DNA from: UMGS172 sp045648145 | Lineage (GTDB): Bacteria; Bacillota; Clostridia; Oscillospirales; Acutalibacteraceae | Assembly (NCBI GenBank): GCA_045648145.1 | Contig: JAZRNK010000130.1 | Coordinates: 1-16,252 of the forward strand | DNA: 16,252 nucleotides | Direction of reading: 5' to 3' | Shown here: positions 6,606 to 12,658 of the stretch, piece by piece | Layout: each line of letters begins with the position of its first letter | Numbering within the stretch: the first letter of the stretch is position 1 | The notes under the pieces: model-generated | Seen by the model: the letters and a program-made list of their open reading frames with translations, nothing else | Told to the model about the DNA's origin: nothing | Database searches by the model: none | Program-made: the position numbers and the translations under genes

Positions 6606-7079
6606 GTGAGAATACTCGTTATGTCAGATTGCCATAGGTTCATGCGTAACGCCGAGAAGGCGTTGGAAGCCCACGATGATATAAAGACGGTTATCTATCT
6701 TGGTGATGGAGCCGATAAAATCGACGAAATGAGGCAGTTTTACAAGGATAAAAATTTTTATATAGTTTCGGGCAATTGCGATTTTGCTTCAAATTTCAGT
6801 AACGTAGGACAAATAACGGTTGAGGGCAAAAAGATAATTTATACCCACGGGCACACTTTTTCTGTAAAATACGGTACCGAAAGACTTTTGGAGTTAGCCC
6901 GTCAGAACAACGCTCAGCTGGTGCTTTACGGTCATACCCATAAAGCAAAAATAGAATACGTCGACGGAATTTATCTTGTAAACCCCGGCGCTTTGTACGG
7001 TAGCCGCGAGGGCAGCGAAAGCTACGCCATTATAGATGTTGTCCATAGTGGCATAATGCCTAATATAATTAAAGTATAA
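6606..7079 (+). CDS. YfcE/MJ0936-family metallophosphoesterase
   Basis: The protein is 157 residues from a GTG at 6606, with AGGAGG 6 bases upstream. This calcineurin-like phosphoesterase family hydrolyses phosphodiesters using a two-metal centre; the physiological substrate of most bacterial members is unknown. All metal-ligand motifs are present: Asp8 and His10 (SDCH, where many members have SDTHG), Gly-Asp at 33-34 (GDGAD), Asn57 (GNCD), His81 (THGH) and His110/His112 (GHTH). The length is typical of the compact single-domain form, with no signal peptide, so it acts in the cytoplasm. It is divergent from the small-protein cluster and ends in a terminator shared with psd. The name yfcE would overstate orthology. 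Confidence 0.92.
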   Translation: MRILVMSDCHRFMRNAEKALEAHDDIKTVIYLGDGADKIDEMRQFYKDKNFYIVSGNCDFASNFSNVGQITVEGKKIIYTHGHTFSVKYGTERLLELARQNNAQLVLYGHTHKAKIEYVDGIYLVNPGALYGSREGSESYAIIDVVHSGIMPNIIKV

Positions 7080-7082
7080 AAA

Positions 7083-7116
7083 AGCCGCGTACTGTTTTAG
7101 TACGCGGTTGTTTTTT
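7083..7116. terminator. Bidirectional terminator between phosphoesterase gene and psd
   Basis: A GC-rich 9-bp stem (CCGCGTACT at 7085-7093 with AGTACGCGG at 7099-7107, loop of 5) is flanked by As on the left and six Ts on the right (7111-7116), so it can terminate both converging genes. The psd stop codon at 7097-7099 lies in the loop and first stem base, so most of the right arm encodes the last residues of Psd. Confidence 0.9.
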
Positions 7117-7951
7117 CACCTATTTTTTCACCAAATTTCACGCAGGTTTCAAGTCCGTTTTGAGTGTTTTCAAAAAACTCCTTATCAATATTCACTTTGC
7201 CTTTTTCAAGCAATAGAATTATGGTCGAGCCGCCAAACTCAAAATAGCCCTTTTCCTGACCTTTTTTAACCGAAGTCAACCCCTTGTGGTTGCTTATTTT
7301 ACCAACCATAAGAGCGCCGACCTCCATTTGAACTATGTCACCAAAGCGCTCGGTCTTTAAAACGGCATATTCACGCACGTTTTCTTTAAATACAAGCTTT
7401 CTGCTTAAAGCCACCGACTGAACGGTGTGGTATTTACCTTTAATGTGCTTTGTGCCTTCAACCGTGCCGTCGGCACAAAAGCAGTAACGGTGATAATTGT
7501 CAACGGCAAGGCGGAAGATTAAACAATAGCCGCCCAAATATTTTTTTGCTGTTTCGCCGTCGTCTAAAAGCTCGGCCACTGAATAGGTAAGCCCTTTAAC
7601 GTTGAAGCTGCTGTTTTCATCAATGTTAAAGGCCGTAACCTTGGCATCGCACGGGGAAATAAGTGAGTTTTCTGCCTTTTCTATCGGTCGGGTATCCGGC
7701 TTTATGTGACGAGTAAAAAAGTCGTTAAACGATTTGTACTTGACGTTTTCGTAGTCGACCATATCAATACGATTTTTCTTTACAAACCGTTTTACAAAAA
7801 GCGCCGATAGTCTTGTCGACAAAATAAGACCGCCTATAGTGGATACAGGCTTTAAAACTAACGGCTTTAATAAAATACGGCCAAGTGCCGTATTATACAA
7901 AAACCGGAGCGATTTAGCTCCGGCGGTATTTATAGGCGTGGTTTTTCTCAT
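7097..7951 (-). CDS. psd: Phosphatidylserine decarboxylase proenzyme
   Basis: The protein is 284 residues from the ATG at 7951, with AAGGTG 8 bases upstream. It decarboxylates phosphatidylserine to phosphatidylethanolamine at the membrane. The proenzyme cleaves itself between Gly241 and Ser242 in FGGST, turning the serine into the pyruvoyl cofactor and splitting off a short alpha chain. Visible residues are Asp102 in SPCDAKV and His154 in DNYHRY, the likely Asp and His of the autocleavage triad, with HTVQSVALSRKLVFKENVRE following at about 175-194. GGST instead of LGST is common in the Clostridia-type enzyme. It follows pssA with only two bases between stop and start, so translation is probably coupled. 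Its 3' end forms part of a bidirectional terminator. Confidence 0.95.
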   Translation of the reverse strand: MRKTTPINTAGAKSLRFLYNTALGRILLKPLVLKPVSTIGGLILSTRLSALFVKRFVKKNRIDMVDYENVKYKSFNDFFTRHIKPDTRPIEKAENSLISPCDAKVTAFNIDENSSFNVKGLTYSVAELLDDGETAKKYLGGYCLIFRLAVDNYHRYCFCADGTVEGTKHIKGKYHTVQSVALSRKLVFKENVREYAVLKTERFGDIVQMEVGALMVGKISNHKGLTSVKKGQEKGYFEFGGSTIILLLEKGKVNIDKEFFENTQNGLETCVKFGEKIGEKTTAY

Positions 7952-7953
7952 AA

Positions 7954-8595
7954 TTAAAGCACCTTAAACTTAAGTAAGAATAAAATTACCAACTCAACAA
8001 AGCCGATAAATATCATTACAAGTATGCCCTTAAAGTTGGGCTTTTTAATGGTGATATGCTCGATTAAAAATGCGGCGGCAACCAAAAGCATTAAGCCCAA
8101 GAATACATACGGCAGATAACAGCCTATAGCAGTATACTTTATAAGGAAAAAAACGGGGAATATAAGCGAAACCGAGGTGACGGGCAAACCACTGTAGGAC
8201 TTGCGCTTTTCGGTTGTCTTTTGTTGACGCTCTTCTTCGCAAACGTTAAAGTATGCAAGACGGATAAGTGCCGCAAGAACAAAAATGCAGAAAACGGGAA
8301 TGTATAAAGGACTCTTCATACCCGAAGCGTAACCGATACAGCAGGGAAGTACACCAAAGCAAATTAAATCGCACAACGAGTCAATCTGAATTCCAAAACG
8401 TTTTTCCTGCTCGGTGCTTTGCTTTCTCATTCTTGCAACTCTGCCGTCAAATGCGTCGCACAGACCGCACAAAAGCAAACAGATTACCGCGACACCGGGA
8501 TGTCCCGAGCCAACAAGAGTGGCGTAAATACCGGTAATACCAAAGCAAAGTGATAAATATGTAAGAATAACAGTGTAATTATAAAATCCTAACAT
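7954..8595 (-). CDS. pssA: CDP-diacylglycerol--serine O-phosphatidyltransferase
   Basis: The protein is 213 residues from the ATG at 8595; the ribosome binding site is modest (GGGG about 11 bases upstream), so the start is slightly uncertain. It makes phosphatidylserine from CDP-diacylglycerol and L-serine. The CDP-alcohol phosphatidyltransferase motif is seen as D47..DG(50-51)..AR(54-55)..G68..D72..D76; the AR-to-G gap is 12 residues rather than the usual 8, a variant I associate with clostridial PssA. About six to seven membrane segments follow the family pattern, and a charged cytoplasmic loop lies at about 119-134. Serine as substrate, rather than another alcohol, is inferred from the DSLCDLICFGVLP stretch typical of PssA and from the adjacent psd. 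Cotranscription with psd is very likely. Confidence 0.93.
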   Translation of the reverse strand: MLGFYNYTVILTYLSLCFGITGIYATLVGSGHPGVAVICLLLCGLCDAFDGRVARMRKQSTEQEKRFGIQIDSLCDLICFGVLPCCIGYASGMKSPLYIPVFCIFVLAALIRLAYFNVCEEERQQKTTEKRKSYSGLPVTSVSLIFPVFFLIKYTAIGCYLPYVFLGLMLLVAAAFLIEHITIKKPNFKGILVMIFIGFVELVILFLLKFKVL

Positions 8596-8659
8596 GTTAT
8601 GTATAACCCCTTTTTATAAAAAAGACAAATATCCTCAAATTTCGACAAATCTTAAATAT

Positions 8660-8688
8660 AGTTTAATACAAAACTCATAATATTTCAA
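8660..8688 (-). promoter_or_regulatory. Putative pssA-psd promoter
   Basis: On the minus strand TTGAAA (8683-8688) and TAAACT (8660-8665) are spaced by 17 bases, about 65 bases before the pssA start. Both boxes are imperfect and the region is very AT-rich, so chance matches are possible. Confidence 0.45.
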
Positions 8689-8723
8689 GTTTTTTTATTA
8701 ATTGTAAATTTTTGTTATTTTAC

Positions 8724-8752
8724 TTGATTTTTACGCTGTGTTAATTTATCAT
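8724..8752 (+). promoter_or_regulatory. Putative promoter of the LOG-family gene
   Basis: TTGATT (8724-8729) and TATCAT (8747-8752) are spaced by 17 bases, about 50 bases before the start codon at 8805. A downstream TTGACA at 8756-8761 has no -10 at a suitable distance. Confidence 0.45.
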
Positions 8753-8804
8753 AAAATTGACATAAGATATTATAGAATAACAAGCGGTAAGAAAGGAGCT
8801 TTTT

Positions 8805-9350
8805 ATGAATATATGTGTATATGGAGCCGCAAGTAGTGAGATAAATAAAAAGTTTATACAAGACGGCGAACTTTTGGGCAGAGAGATGGCAAAAAGAGGC
8901 TACGGCCTTGTTTTTGGCGGCGGCGCAAACGGACTTATGGGTGCGGTTGCTCGAGGAGTTAAGCAGGAAAACGGTAATATAATCGGTGTTATTCCGTCAT
9001 TTTTTAATGTAGACGGTGCGCTTTACGAGTTTTGTGACGAGCAGGTTTTTACCGAAACCATGCGAATAAGAAAGCATAATTTAGAGGACCGTTCAGAAGC
9101 TTTTATTATCACCCCCGGCGGTGTCGGTACCTTTGACGAGCTTTTTGAAATACTTACCTTGCGTTCGCTCGGCCGACACAATAAGCCGATAGTTATAATG
9201 AATACCTTGGGTTATTATGATAAGCTTATAGATTTTTTGGAGTTCAGTATTAAAGAGGGCTTTATAAGGGATGATTTGCATACCCTTTACCGCGTAACCG
9301 ATAATGTTGAGGACACGCTAAATTATATTGATGAAGAACTGAAAAAATAA
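8805..9350 (+). CDS. LOG-family protein (TIGR00730-type nucleoside 5'-monophosphate phosphoribohydrolase)
   Basis: The protein is 181 residues from the ATG at 8805, with AAAGGAG 7 bases upstream. LOG-family enzymes have a Rossmann-like fold and cleave the N-glycosidic bond of nucleoside 5'-monophosphates: cytokinin ribotides in plants and pathogens, and AMP or other nucleotides in some bacteria. Seen are the nucleotide-binding GGGANGLMG (38-46), the family motif PGGVGTFDE (104-112) and the upstream Met-Arg-x-Arg-Lys segment (86-90). The length matches the short type I group. It is a single-gene unit, divergent from pssA and convergent with the alarmone synthetase gene, sharing a terminator with it. 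The family is certain; the natural substrate is not, and older labels such as lysine decarboxylase are misannotations. Confidence 0.93.
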   Translation: MNICVYGAASSEINKKFIQDGELLGREMAKRGYGLVFGGGANGLMGAVARGVKQENGNIIGVIPSFFNVDGALYEFCDEQVFTETMRIRKHNLEDRSEAFIITPGGVGTFDELFEILTLRSLGRHNKPIVIMNTLGYYDKLIDFLEFSIKEGFIRDDLHTLYRVTDNVEDTLNYIDEELKK

Positions 9351-9355
9351 CACAA

Positions 9356-9390
9356 AACCCCGTTCCGATTTTGGAACGGGGGTTATTTTT
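9356..9390. terminator. Bidirectional terminator between LOG-family and alarmone synthetase genes
   Basis: A 9-bp GC-rich stem (CCCCGTTCC at 9358-9366 with GGAACGGGG at 9373-9381), extended by A-T pairs, is followed by TTATTTTTT on the plus strand. It lies between the stops of two converging genes, 9350 and 9396. The minus-strand side has AAAA before the stem, giving a TTTTGTG tract, so it probably serves both. Confidence 0.88.
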
Positions 9391-9395
9391 TGAAA

Positions 9396-10079
9396 TTATT
9401 TGTCACTGCTTGAGTTTATCCTGTCACGAATATCCATCATCATTCGGTCGGTGTCGTTAATGGTCTGGGCGCATTCGTACAACCTTTTTATGATGTCCTC
9501 GCTGTCGGGTAAATTCTTTTTGTATTTCAATTCGTGCTCAAGACTTGCCCAAAAGTCCATCGCAATGGTGCGTATCTGAACCTCAACACGCATATTCATA
9601 GACTTGTCCGAAAAGAAAACGGGAATTTCAATAATCATATGATAGCTTCTGTAGCCGTTGTCCTTTGGACTCTTGATATAGTCCTTAACCCGTATTACCT
9701 TAATGTCGTCCTGACGCGCCAGCATTTTGGCGACCTCATAAATGTCGTCGATATACGAGCATATAACTCTGACACCTGCAACGTCGTTAAGGTTTCGCAC
9801 CATGTTGCCGACGGTAACGTCAAGACCAAGACGGTTAAGCTTGTCAACAATGCTCGACGGCTTTTTGATGCGTGTTTTAACAAATTCAATGGGGTTACGG
9901 CTGTAGCGCACCGACATATCGTCGTTTAAAACCTCAAGCTTGGTTTGTACCTCACGGATAGCGCAGTGATATCGCATCATCATTTCCTTAAAAAGCTGTA
10001 TTTGGTCAAAATATTCCTCTGCGCCTTGGGGAATTATGCTTTTGGCAAAAAATAAACTGTTCAATTCGTTGTTATCCAT
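9396..10079 (-). CDS. Small alarmone synthetase, RelQ/YjbM-like GTP pyrophosphokinase
   Basis: The protein is 227 residues from the ATG at 10079, with AAAGGA about 10 bases upstream; a longer in-frame start at 10145 is possible but overlaps the promoter and has no good ribosome binding site. It transfers pyrophosphate from ATP to GDP or GTP to make (p)ppGpp. The single RelA/SpoT synthetase domain shows RIKKPSSI (70-77), NDVAGVRVICSYIDD (98-112), DYIKSPKDNGYRSYH (133-147) and EVQIRTIAMDFWASLEHELKYK (166-187). No HD hydrolase, TGS or ACT domain is present, which separates it from the long Rel enzyme. The helical C-terminal tail (about 192-220) fits the RelQ tetramerising tail rather than RelP, but that assignment is inference. 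It acts in the cytoplasm and is monocistronic. Confidence 0.92.
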   Translation of the reverse strand: MDNNELNSLFFAKSIIPQGAEEYFDQIQLFKEMMMRYHCAIREVQTKLEVLNDDMSVRYSRNPIEFVKTRIKKPSSIVDKLNRLGLDVTVGNMVRNLNDVAGVRVICSYIDDIYEVAKMLARQDDIKVIRVKDYIKSPKDNGYRSYHMIIEIPVFFSDKSMNMRVEVQIRTIAMDFWASLEHELKYKKNLPDSEDIIKRLYECAQTINDTDRMMMDIRDRINSSSDK

Positions 10080-10116
10080 ATCGTCAGGTCCTTTAACTGT
10101 GTTTTCAACAAAATTC

Positions 10117-10145
10117 AACATATCACATAACCACAATTTTTTCAA
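10117..10145 (-). promoter_or_regulatory. Putative promoter of the alarmone synthetase gene
   Basis: On the minus strand TTGAAA (10140-10145) and TATGTT (10117-10122) are spaced by 17 bases, about 38 bases before the ATG at 10079. The -10 is weak. The site supports the shorter start, since the longer reading frame would begin inside the -35 box. Confidence 0.45.
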
Positions 10146-10152
10146 TACGTAC

Positions 10153-10181
10153 TTGCAAATAAATTGTTAATAAAGTATTAT
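10153..10181 (+). promoter_or_regulatory. Putative promoter of birA
   Basis: TTGCAA (10153-10158) and TATTAT (10176-10181) are spaced by 17 bases, about 33 bases before the birA GTG. It lies close to the divergent alarmone synthetase promoter. Confidence 0.6.
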
Positions 10182-10214
10182 AAATTCAATTAATTGCGTT
10201 AAGAGGTGATTTGC

Positions 10215-10955
10215 GTGTCTTGTGTCCAATTTGATGTAGGTGAAACCTATTTTTTGGCCGAAACCGATTCGACTAATAACGAGGCTAAAAGGTTGGCTTT
10301 AAAGGGTGTTGAAACCGACGTGCTGATAATTGCAGACAAGCAAACACAGGGCAAAGGGCGGCTTGGCAGAAGCTTTTATTCACCTAAAAGTACAGGGCTT
10401 TATATGACCTATATGTATAGCGTCAAAGCCGACCTTCAAGGCAGTACCTTTGTTACCTCGGCGGCGGCGGTTGCCACCGTTAAAGCCATTAATGAGCTGA
10501 CGGGGCTTTGTCCGCAAATAAAATGGGTCAACGATTTGATTTTAAACGGCAAAAAGGTCTGCGGCATACTTTGCGAATCGGTGACCAACAGTCAAAACGG
10601 TAAAACCTATATAATTGTCGGCATTGGTGTCAACGTTTCAACCTCTGATTTTCCGCAGGACCTTCAAGCCATCGCCGCTTCGTTGAACGCGAAACGGTTA
10701 GACGTTAAAACACTTGCGAACAGTATAGTTTCATACCTTAAAGAATATATAAAACCGCAAAACAAAGCGCAGGTTATGGACGAGTATCGTCGACTGTCGT
10801 TAGTGTTGGGGAAAGAGGTTTCGTTTGTAAAAGACGGTAAGGAGTACGGCGCCACTGCTCAAAACATTGATGATGACGGCCGACTGATTGTTACCTTAAA
10901 AAACGGTGATACGCAAGTGCTGTTTTTTGGTGAAATTTCAATAAGGCTTAATTAA
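10215..10955 (+). CDS. birA: Biotin--[acetyl-CoA carboxylase] ligase, short form without DNA-binding domain
   Basis: The protein is 246 residues from the GTG at 10215. AAGAGGTG at 10201-10208 is its ribosome binding site, so an in-frame GTG at 10206 that overlaps it is rejected. The enzyme activates biotin to biotinyl-AMP and attaches it to a lysine of a carrier domain such as AccB. Seen are ETDSTNNEAKRLA (16-28), the biotin/ATP loop GKGRLGR (46-52), KWVNDLILNGKKVCGILCE (103-121, with Val where many have Pro) and IIVGIGVNV (133-141), then a small SH3-like C-terminal domain (about 197-246). The N-terminal winged-helix domain of bifunctional BirA is absent, so it should not repress biotin genes itself. 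It is probably cotranscribed with the acetyltransferase gene 13 bases downstream, with no obvious functional link. Confidence 0.95.
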   Translation: MSCVQFDVGETYFLAETDSTNNEAKRLALKGVETDVLIIADKQTQGKGRLGRSFYSPKSTGLYMTYMYSVKADLQGSTFVTSAAAVATVKAINELTGLCPQIKWVNDLILNGKKVCGILCESVTNSQNGKTYIIVGIGVNVSTSDFPQDLQAIAASLNAKRLDVKTLANSIVSYLKEYIKPQNKAQVMDEYRRLSLVLGKEVSFVKDGKEYGATAQNIDDDGRLIVTLKNGDTQVLFFGEISIRLN

Positions 10956-10968
10956 AAGAGGTGCTTTT

Positions 10969-11586
10969 ATGGATATTAAAGAAAAAATGCATAAGGGTGA
11001 GCTGTATTTGCCCTTTGATAAAGAATTGATGAAGCAGCAGTTAAAATCGCTTGACCGTCTGTACGATTTTAACCAAACCAGACCGACCGAGCTCGAAAAA
11101 CGAGCAGAAATGTTAAAAGAAATGTTTGCCGAGATAGGCGAGGACTGTTATATCGAGCCACCCTTGCGCACTAATTGGGGCGGTAACCACGTGCATTTCG
11201 GTAAAGGTGTTTATGCCAATTTTAATTTAACCTTGGTTGACGATACGCATATTTACGTTGGCGATTACACTATGTTTGGTCCTAACGTTACGGTGGCAAC
11301 GGCGGGTCATCCCATTTTACCTGAACTCAGAGAAAAAGGCTATCAGTACAACGCACCCGTAACCATCGGTAAAAACTGTTGGATAGGAGCAGGCGTAATT
11401 ATCGTACCCGGTATTACAATCGGCGATAATGTTGTTATCGGCGCAGGAAGTATTGTTACTAAAAATCTGCCGTCAAACGTAGTTGCCGTCGGTAACCCTT
11501 GTAAAATACTGCGTGAGGTCAATGAGCGCGACAGAGAGTATTATTTTAAGGACCGCAAAATCGACTGGTCAGAAATCGAAAAATAA
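10969..11586 (+). CDS. Maltose/galactoside-type sugar O-acetyltransferase (left-handed beta-helix)
   Basis: The protein is 205 residues from the ATG at 10969, with AAGAGGTG upstream. It belongs to the Maa/LacA/NodL group, which uses acetyl-CoA to acetylate a sugar hydroxyl. The N-terminal Maa domain (about 4-58) carries the typical LYDFNQTRPTE stretch. It is followed by hexapeptide repeats of the left-handed beta-helix from about 60 to 180, with the catalytic histidine at 114 in TAGHPI and clear coils VTIGKNCWIGAGVIIVPG and ITIGDNVVIGAGSIVTK. The family acts as a trimer in the cytoplasm. The true acceptor sugar cannot be told; maltose O-acetyltransferase is the usual default name. It is the second gene after birA and ends in a terminator. 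Confidence 0.9.
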   Translation: MDIKEKMHKGELYLPFDKELMKQQLKSLDRLYDFNQTRPTELEKRAEMLKEMFAEIGEDCYIEPPLRTNWGGNHVHFGKGVYANFNLTLVDDTHIYVGDYTMFGPNVTVATAGHPILPELREKGYQYNAPVTIGKNCWIGAGVIIVPGITIGDNVVIGAGSIVTKNLPSNVVAVGNPCKILREVNERDREYYFKDRKIDWSEIEK

Positions 11587-11601
11587 ACATTAAAAACTGC
11601 A

Positions 11602-11640
11602 CCTGTCACTTAAAATTTCAAGTGGCAGGCGTTTTCTTTT
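11602..11640 (+). terminator. Terminator after the acetyltransferase gene
   Basis: A 10-bp stem (11602-11611 with 11620-11629, one G-U pair, loop of 8) is followed by GCGTTTTCTTTT. It closes the birA-acetyltransferase unit. Confidence 0.85.
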
Positions 11641-11652
11641 ATAAAAAAATGA

Positions 11653-11682
11653 TTGACACAGAGGTAACCTTTAGGTTATAAT
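11653..11682 (+). promoter_or_regulatory. Strong promoter of the rpmH gene cluster
   Basis: TTGACA (11653-11658) and TATAAT (11677-11682), both perfect, are spaced by 18 bases; the start would be near 11689, giving a leader of about 100 bases. An inverted repeat AACCT/AGGTT (11666-11670 and 11673-11677) fills the spacer. TAGGTTAT occurs at 11672-11679 and again at 11693-11700, exactly 21 bases apart. These repeats could be fortuitous or an operator. Confidence 0.88.
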
Positions 11683-11721
11683 CTTAAATTGATAGGTTAT
11701 GTCTGTAATTATCTACTTTTA

Positions 11722-11746
11722 TAAGCGGCATTCCGTAGGCCGCTTA
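11722..11746 (+). promoter_or_regulatory. Hairpin in the rpmH leader
   Basis: TAAGCGGC (11722-11729) pairs perfectly with GCCGCTTA (11739-11746) around a 9-base loop. No T tract follows, so it is not a terminator. It may stabilise the leader or be a regulatory element about 40 bases before the rpmH start. Confidence 0.5.
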
Positions 11747-11787
11747 CCACTATGACATAACAAACACGGATAAAGGAGGTCAGAAAT

Positions 11788-11922
11788 ATGAAAAGAACTT
11801 ATCAGCCTAAAAAGCTTCACAGAATGAAGGAGCACGGTTTCCGTAAGAGAATGTCAACCGCTAACGGACGCAAGGTGCTTGCCCGCCGCAGATCTAAGGG
11901 CAGAAAGAGCCTTACTTATTAA
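11788..11922 (+). CDS. rpmH: Large-subunit ribosomal protein bL34
   Basis: The ATG at 11788 follows AAAGGAGGT by 8 bases. The 44-residue product begins MKRTYQPKKLHRMKEHGFRK and continues through NGRKVLARRRSKGRKSL, the hallmark of bL34, at the usual length. It is a very basic protein of the 50S subunit that binds 23S rRNA. The segment LHRM replaces the more common RQRK-like bases after QPKK, a mild divergence. A stable hairpin begins at the stop codon and separates it from rnpA. Confidence 0.98.
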   Translation: MKRTYQPKKLHRMKEHGFRKRMSTANGRKVLARRRSKGRKSLTY

Positions 11923-11948
11923 GAAAGGTCACTTTTGTGACCTTTCTT
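11921..11948 (+). terminator. Perfect 12-bp hairpin between rpmH and rnpA (partial terminator or processing site)
   Basis: AAGAAAGGTCAC (11921-11932) pairs perfectly with GTGACCTTTCTT (11937-11948) around a TTTT loop, beginning in the rpmH stop codon. Only TCTAAAA follows, so it lacks a proper T tract and termination would be partial at best. Such a hairpin could protect the rpmH transcript and lower rnpA expression relative to L34; that role is inferred. Confidence 0.6.
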
Positions 11949-11990
11949 TCTAAAAGAAGGTATATCGTTTTACGAAACGGAGAGGTGACC

Positions 11991-12344
11991 ATGAAAACCG
12001 TAAAGCTAAACCTGAATAAAGATTTCAGACGCCTTTACGGCCGTGGACACTGTTATGTGAATTCTGCACTCGTAACATATATAATGCACAACCGCCGTGG
12101 TGTGATACGCTACGGTATCACTACAGGCAAAAAGGTCGGGTGCGCAGTCGTGCGTAACCGCGCAAGGCGCATTATAGAGGCAGCGATGAGAGAATGTGTT
12201 AAAAAAGTTGATTGCAGCGGTGCCGATATCGTTTTTGTTGCCAGAACAAAAACACCTTTTCTGAAAAGCACCGACATCGAAAAAGCTATAAACAAAAGCT
12301 TTTTAGCCGAAGGGCTGTATAATTCCGAAAAAAATTCGGATTAA
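11991..12344 (+). CDS. rnpA: Ribonuclease P protein component
   Basis: The protein is 117 residues from the ATG at 11991, preceded by GAGAGGTGACC; an upstream in-frame TTG/GTG extension would run through the hairpin and is rejected. It is the basic protein cofactor of RNase P, which binds the catalytic RNA and the 5' leader of precursor tRNAs. Seen are the N-terminal LNKDFRRLYGRGH segment (8-20) and the conserved RNR motif helix VVRNRARRIIEAAMRE (53-68). Its length is standard. It lies between rpmH and yidD in the conserved bacterial order, with yidD 26 bases downstream. Confidence 0.97.
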   Translation: MKTVKLNLNKDFRRLYGRGHCYVNSALVTYIMHNRRGVIRYGITTGKKVGCAVVRNRARRIIEAAMRECVKKVDCSGADIVFVARTKTPFLKSTDIEKAINKSFLAEGLYNSEKNSD

Positions 12345-12370
12345 GGTTATGTGTGATAAGGAAATTACAA

Positions 12371-12649
12371 ATGAAGTATATTTTTATTGCACTCGTTAAG
12401 TTTTATCAACGGTTTATATCACCTATAAAACCGTCGTGCTGTCGGTTTCAACCGACCTGCTCACAGTATGCTGTCGAGGCATTTAGCACACGCGGTGCGG
12501 TGGTCGGCTTTTTTCTTACTGTGTGGCGTATTTTAAGATGTAACCCCTTTTGCAAAGGCGGGTATGACCCTGTGCCACCTAAGAAAAGCCGTAAACACAA
12601 AACTAAAGACACACAATATTTGTCCGACAAAGCAAACGGTCGGAAGTAA
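12371..12649 (+). CDS. yidD: Membrane protein insertion efficiency factor YidD
   Basis: The protein is 92 residues from the ATG at 12371, with AAGGA 8 bases upstream; an in-frame GTG at 12353 adds six residues and has weaker spacing. YidD is a small amphipathic inner-membrane-associated protein that aids YidC-dependent insertion. Signature segments are FYQRFISPIKPSCCRFQPTC (11-30), SQYAVEAF (31-38) and RCNPFCKGGYDPVP (56-69). The N-terminal amphipathic helix (2-18) fits membrane association. The C-terminal 20 residues are hydrophilic and lysine-rich. It lies 9 bases before yidC, matching its role. Confidence 0.95.
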   Translation: MKYIFIALVKFYQRFISPIKPSCCRFQPTCSQYAVEAFSTRGAVVGFFLTVWRILRCNPFCKGGYDPVPPKKSRKHKTKDTQYLSDKANGRK

Positions 12650-12658
12650 GGATTTGCT

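Noticed and set aside
8756..8761. TTGACA before the LOG-family gene as a -35 box
   Set aside because: No -10 box lies at suitable spacing; TTGATT with TATCAT fits better.
9534..9929. 131-codon plus-strand frame opposite the alarmone synthetase
   Set aside because: It lies wholly opposite a gene with clear family motifs and lacks a convincing ribosome binding site.
10080..10145. N-terminal extension of the alarmone synthetase to an ATG at 10145
   Set aside because: The extension coincides with the predicted promoter and has no good ribosome binding site, while the ATG at 10079 has one.
11641..11787. Possible replication origin next to rpmH
   Set aside because: No DnaA-box clusters or unwinding element are seen and dnaA is not adjacent.
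11937..11990. Longer rnpA start at 11937
   Set aside because: It begins inside the hairpin and has no ribosome binding site; the ATG at 11991 has GAGAGGTG and gives the normal length.
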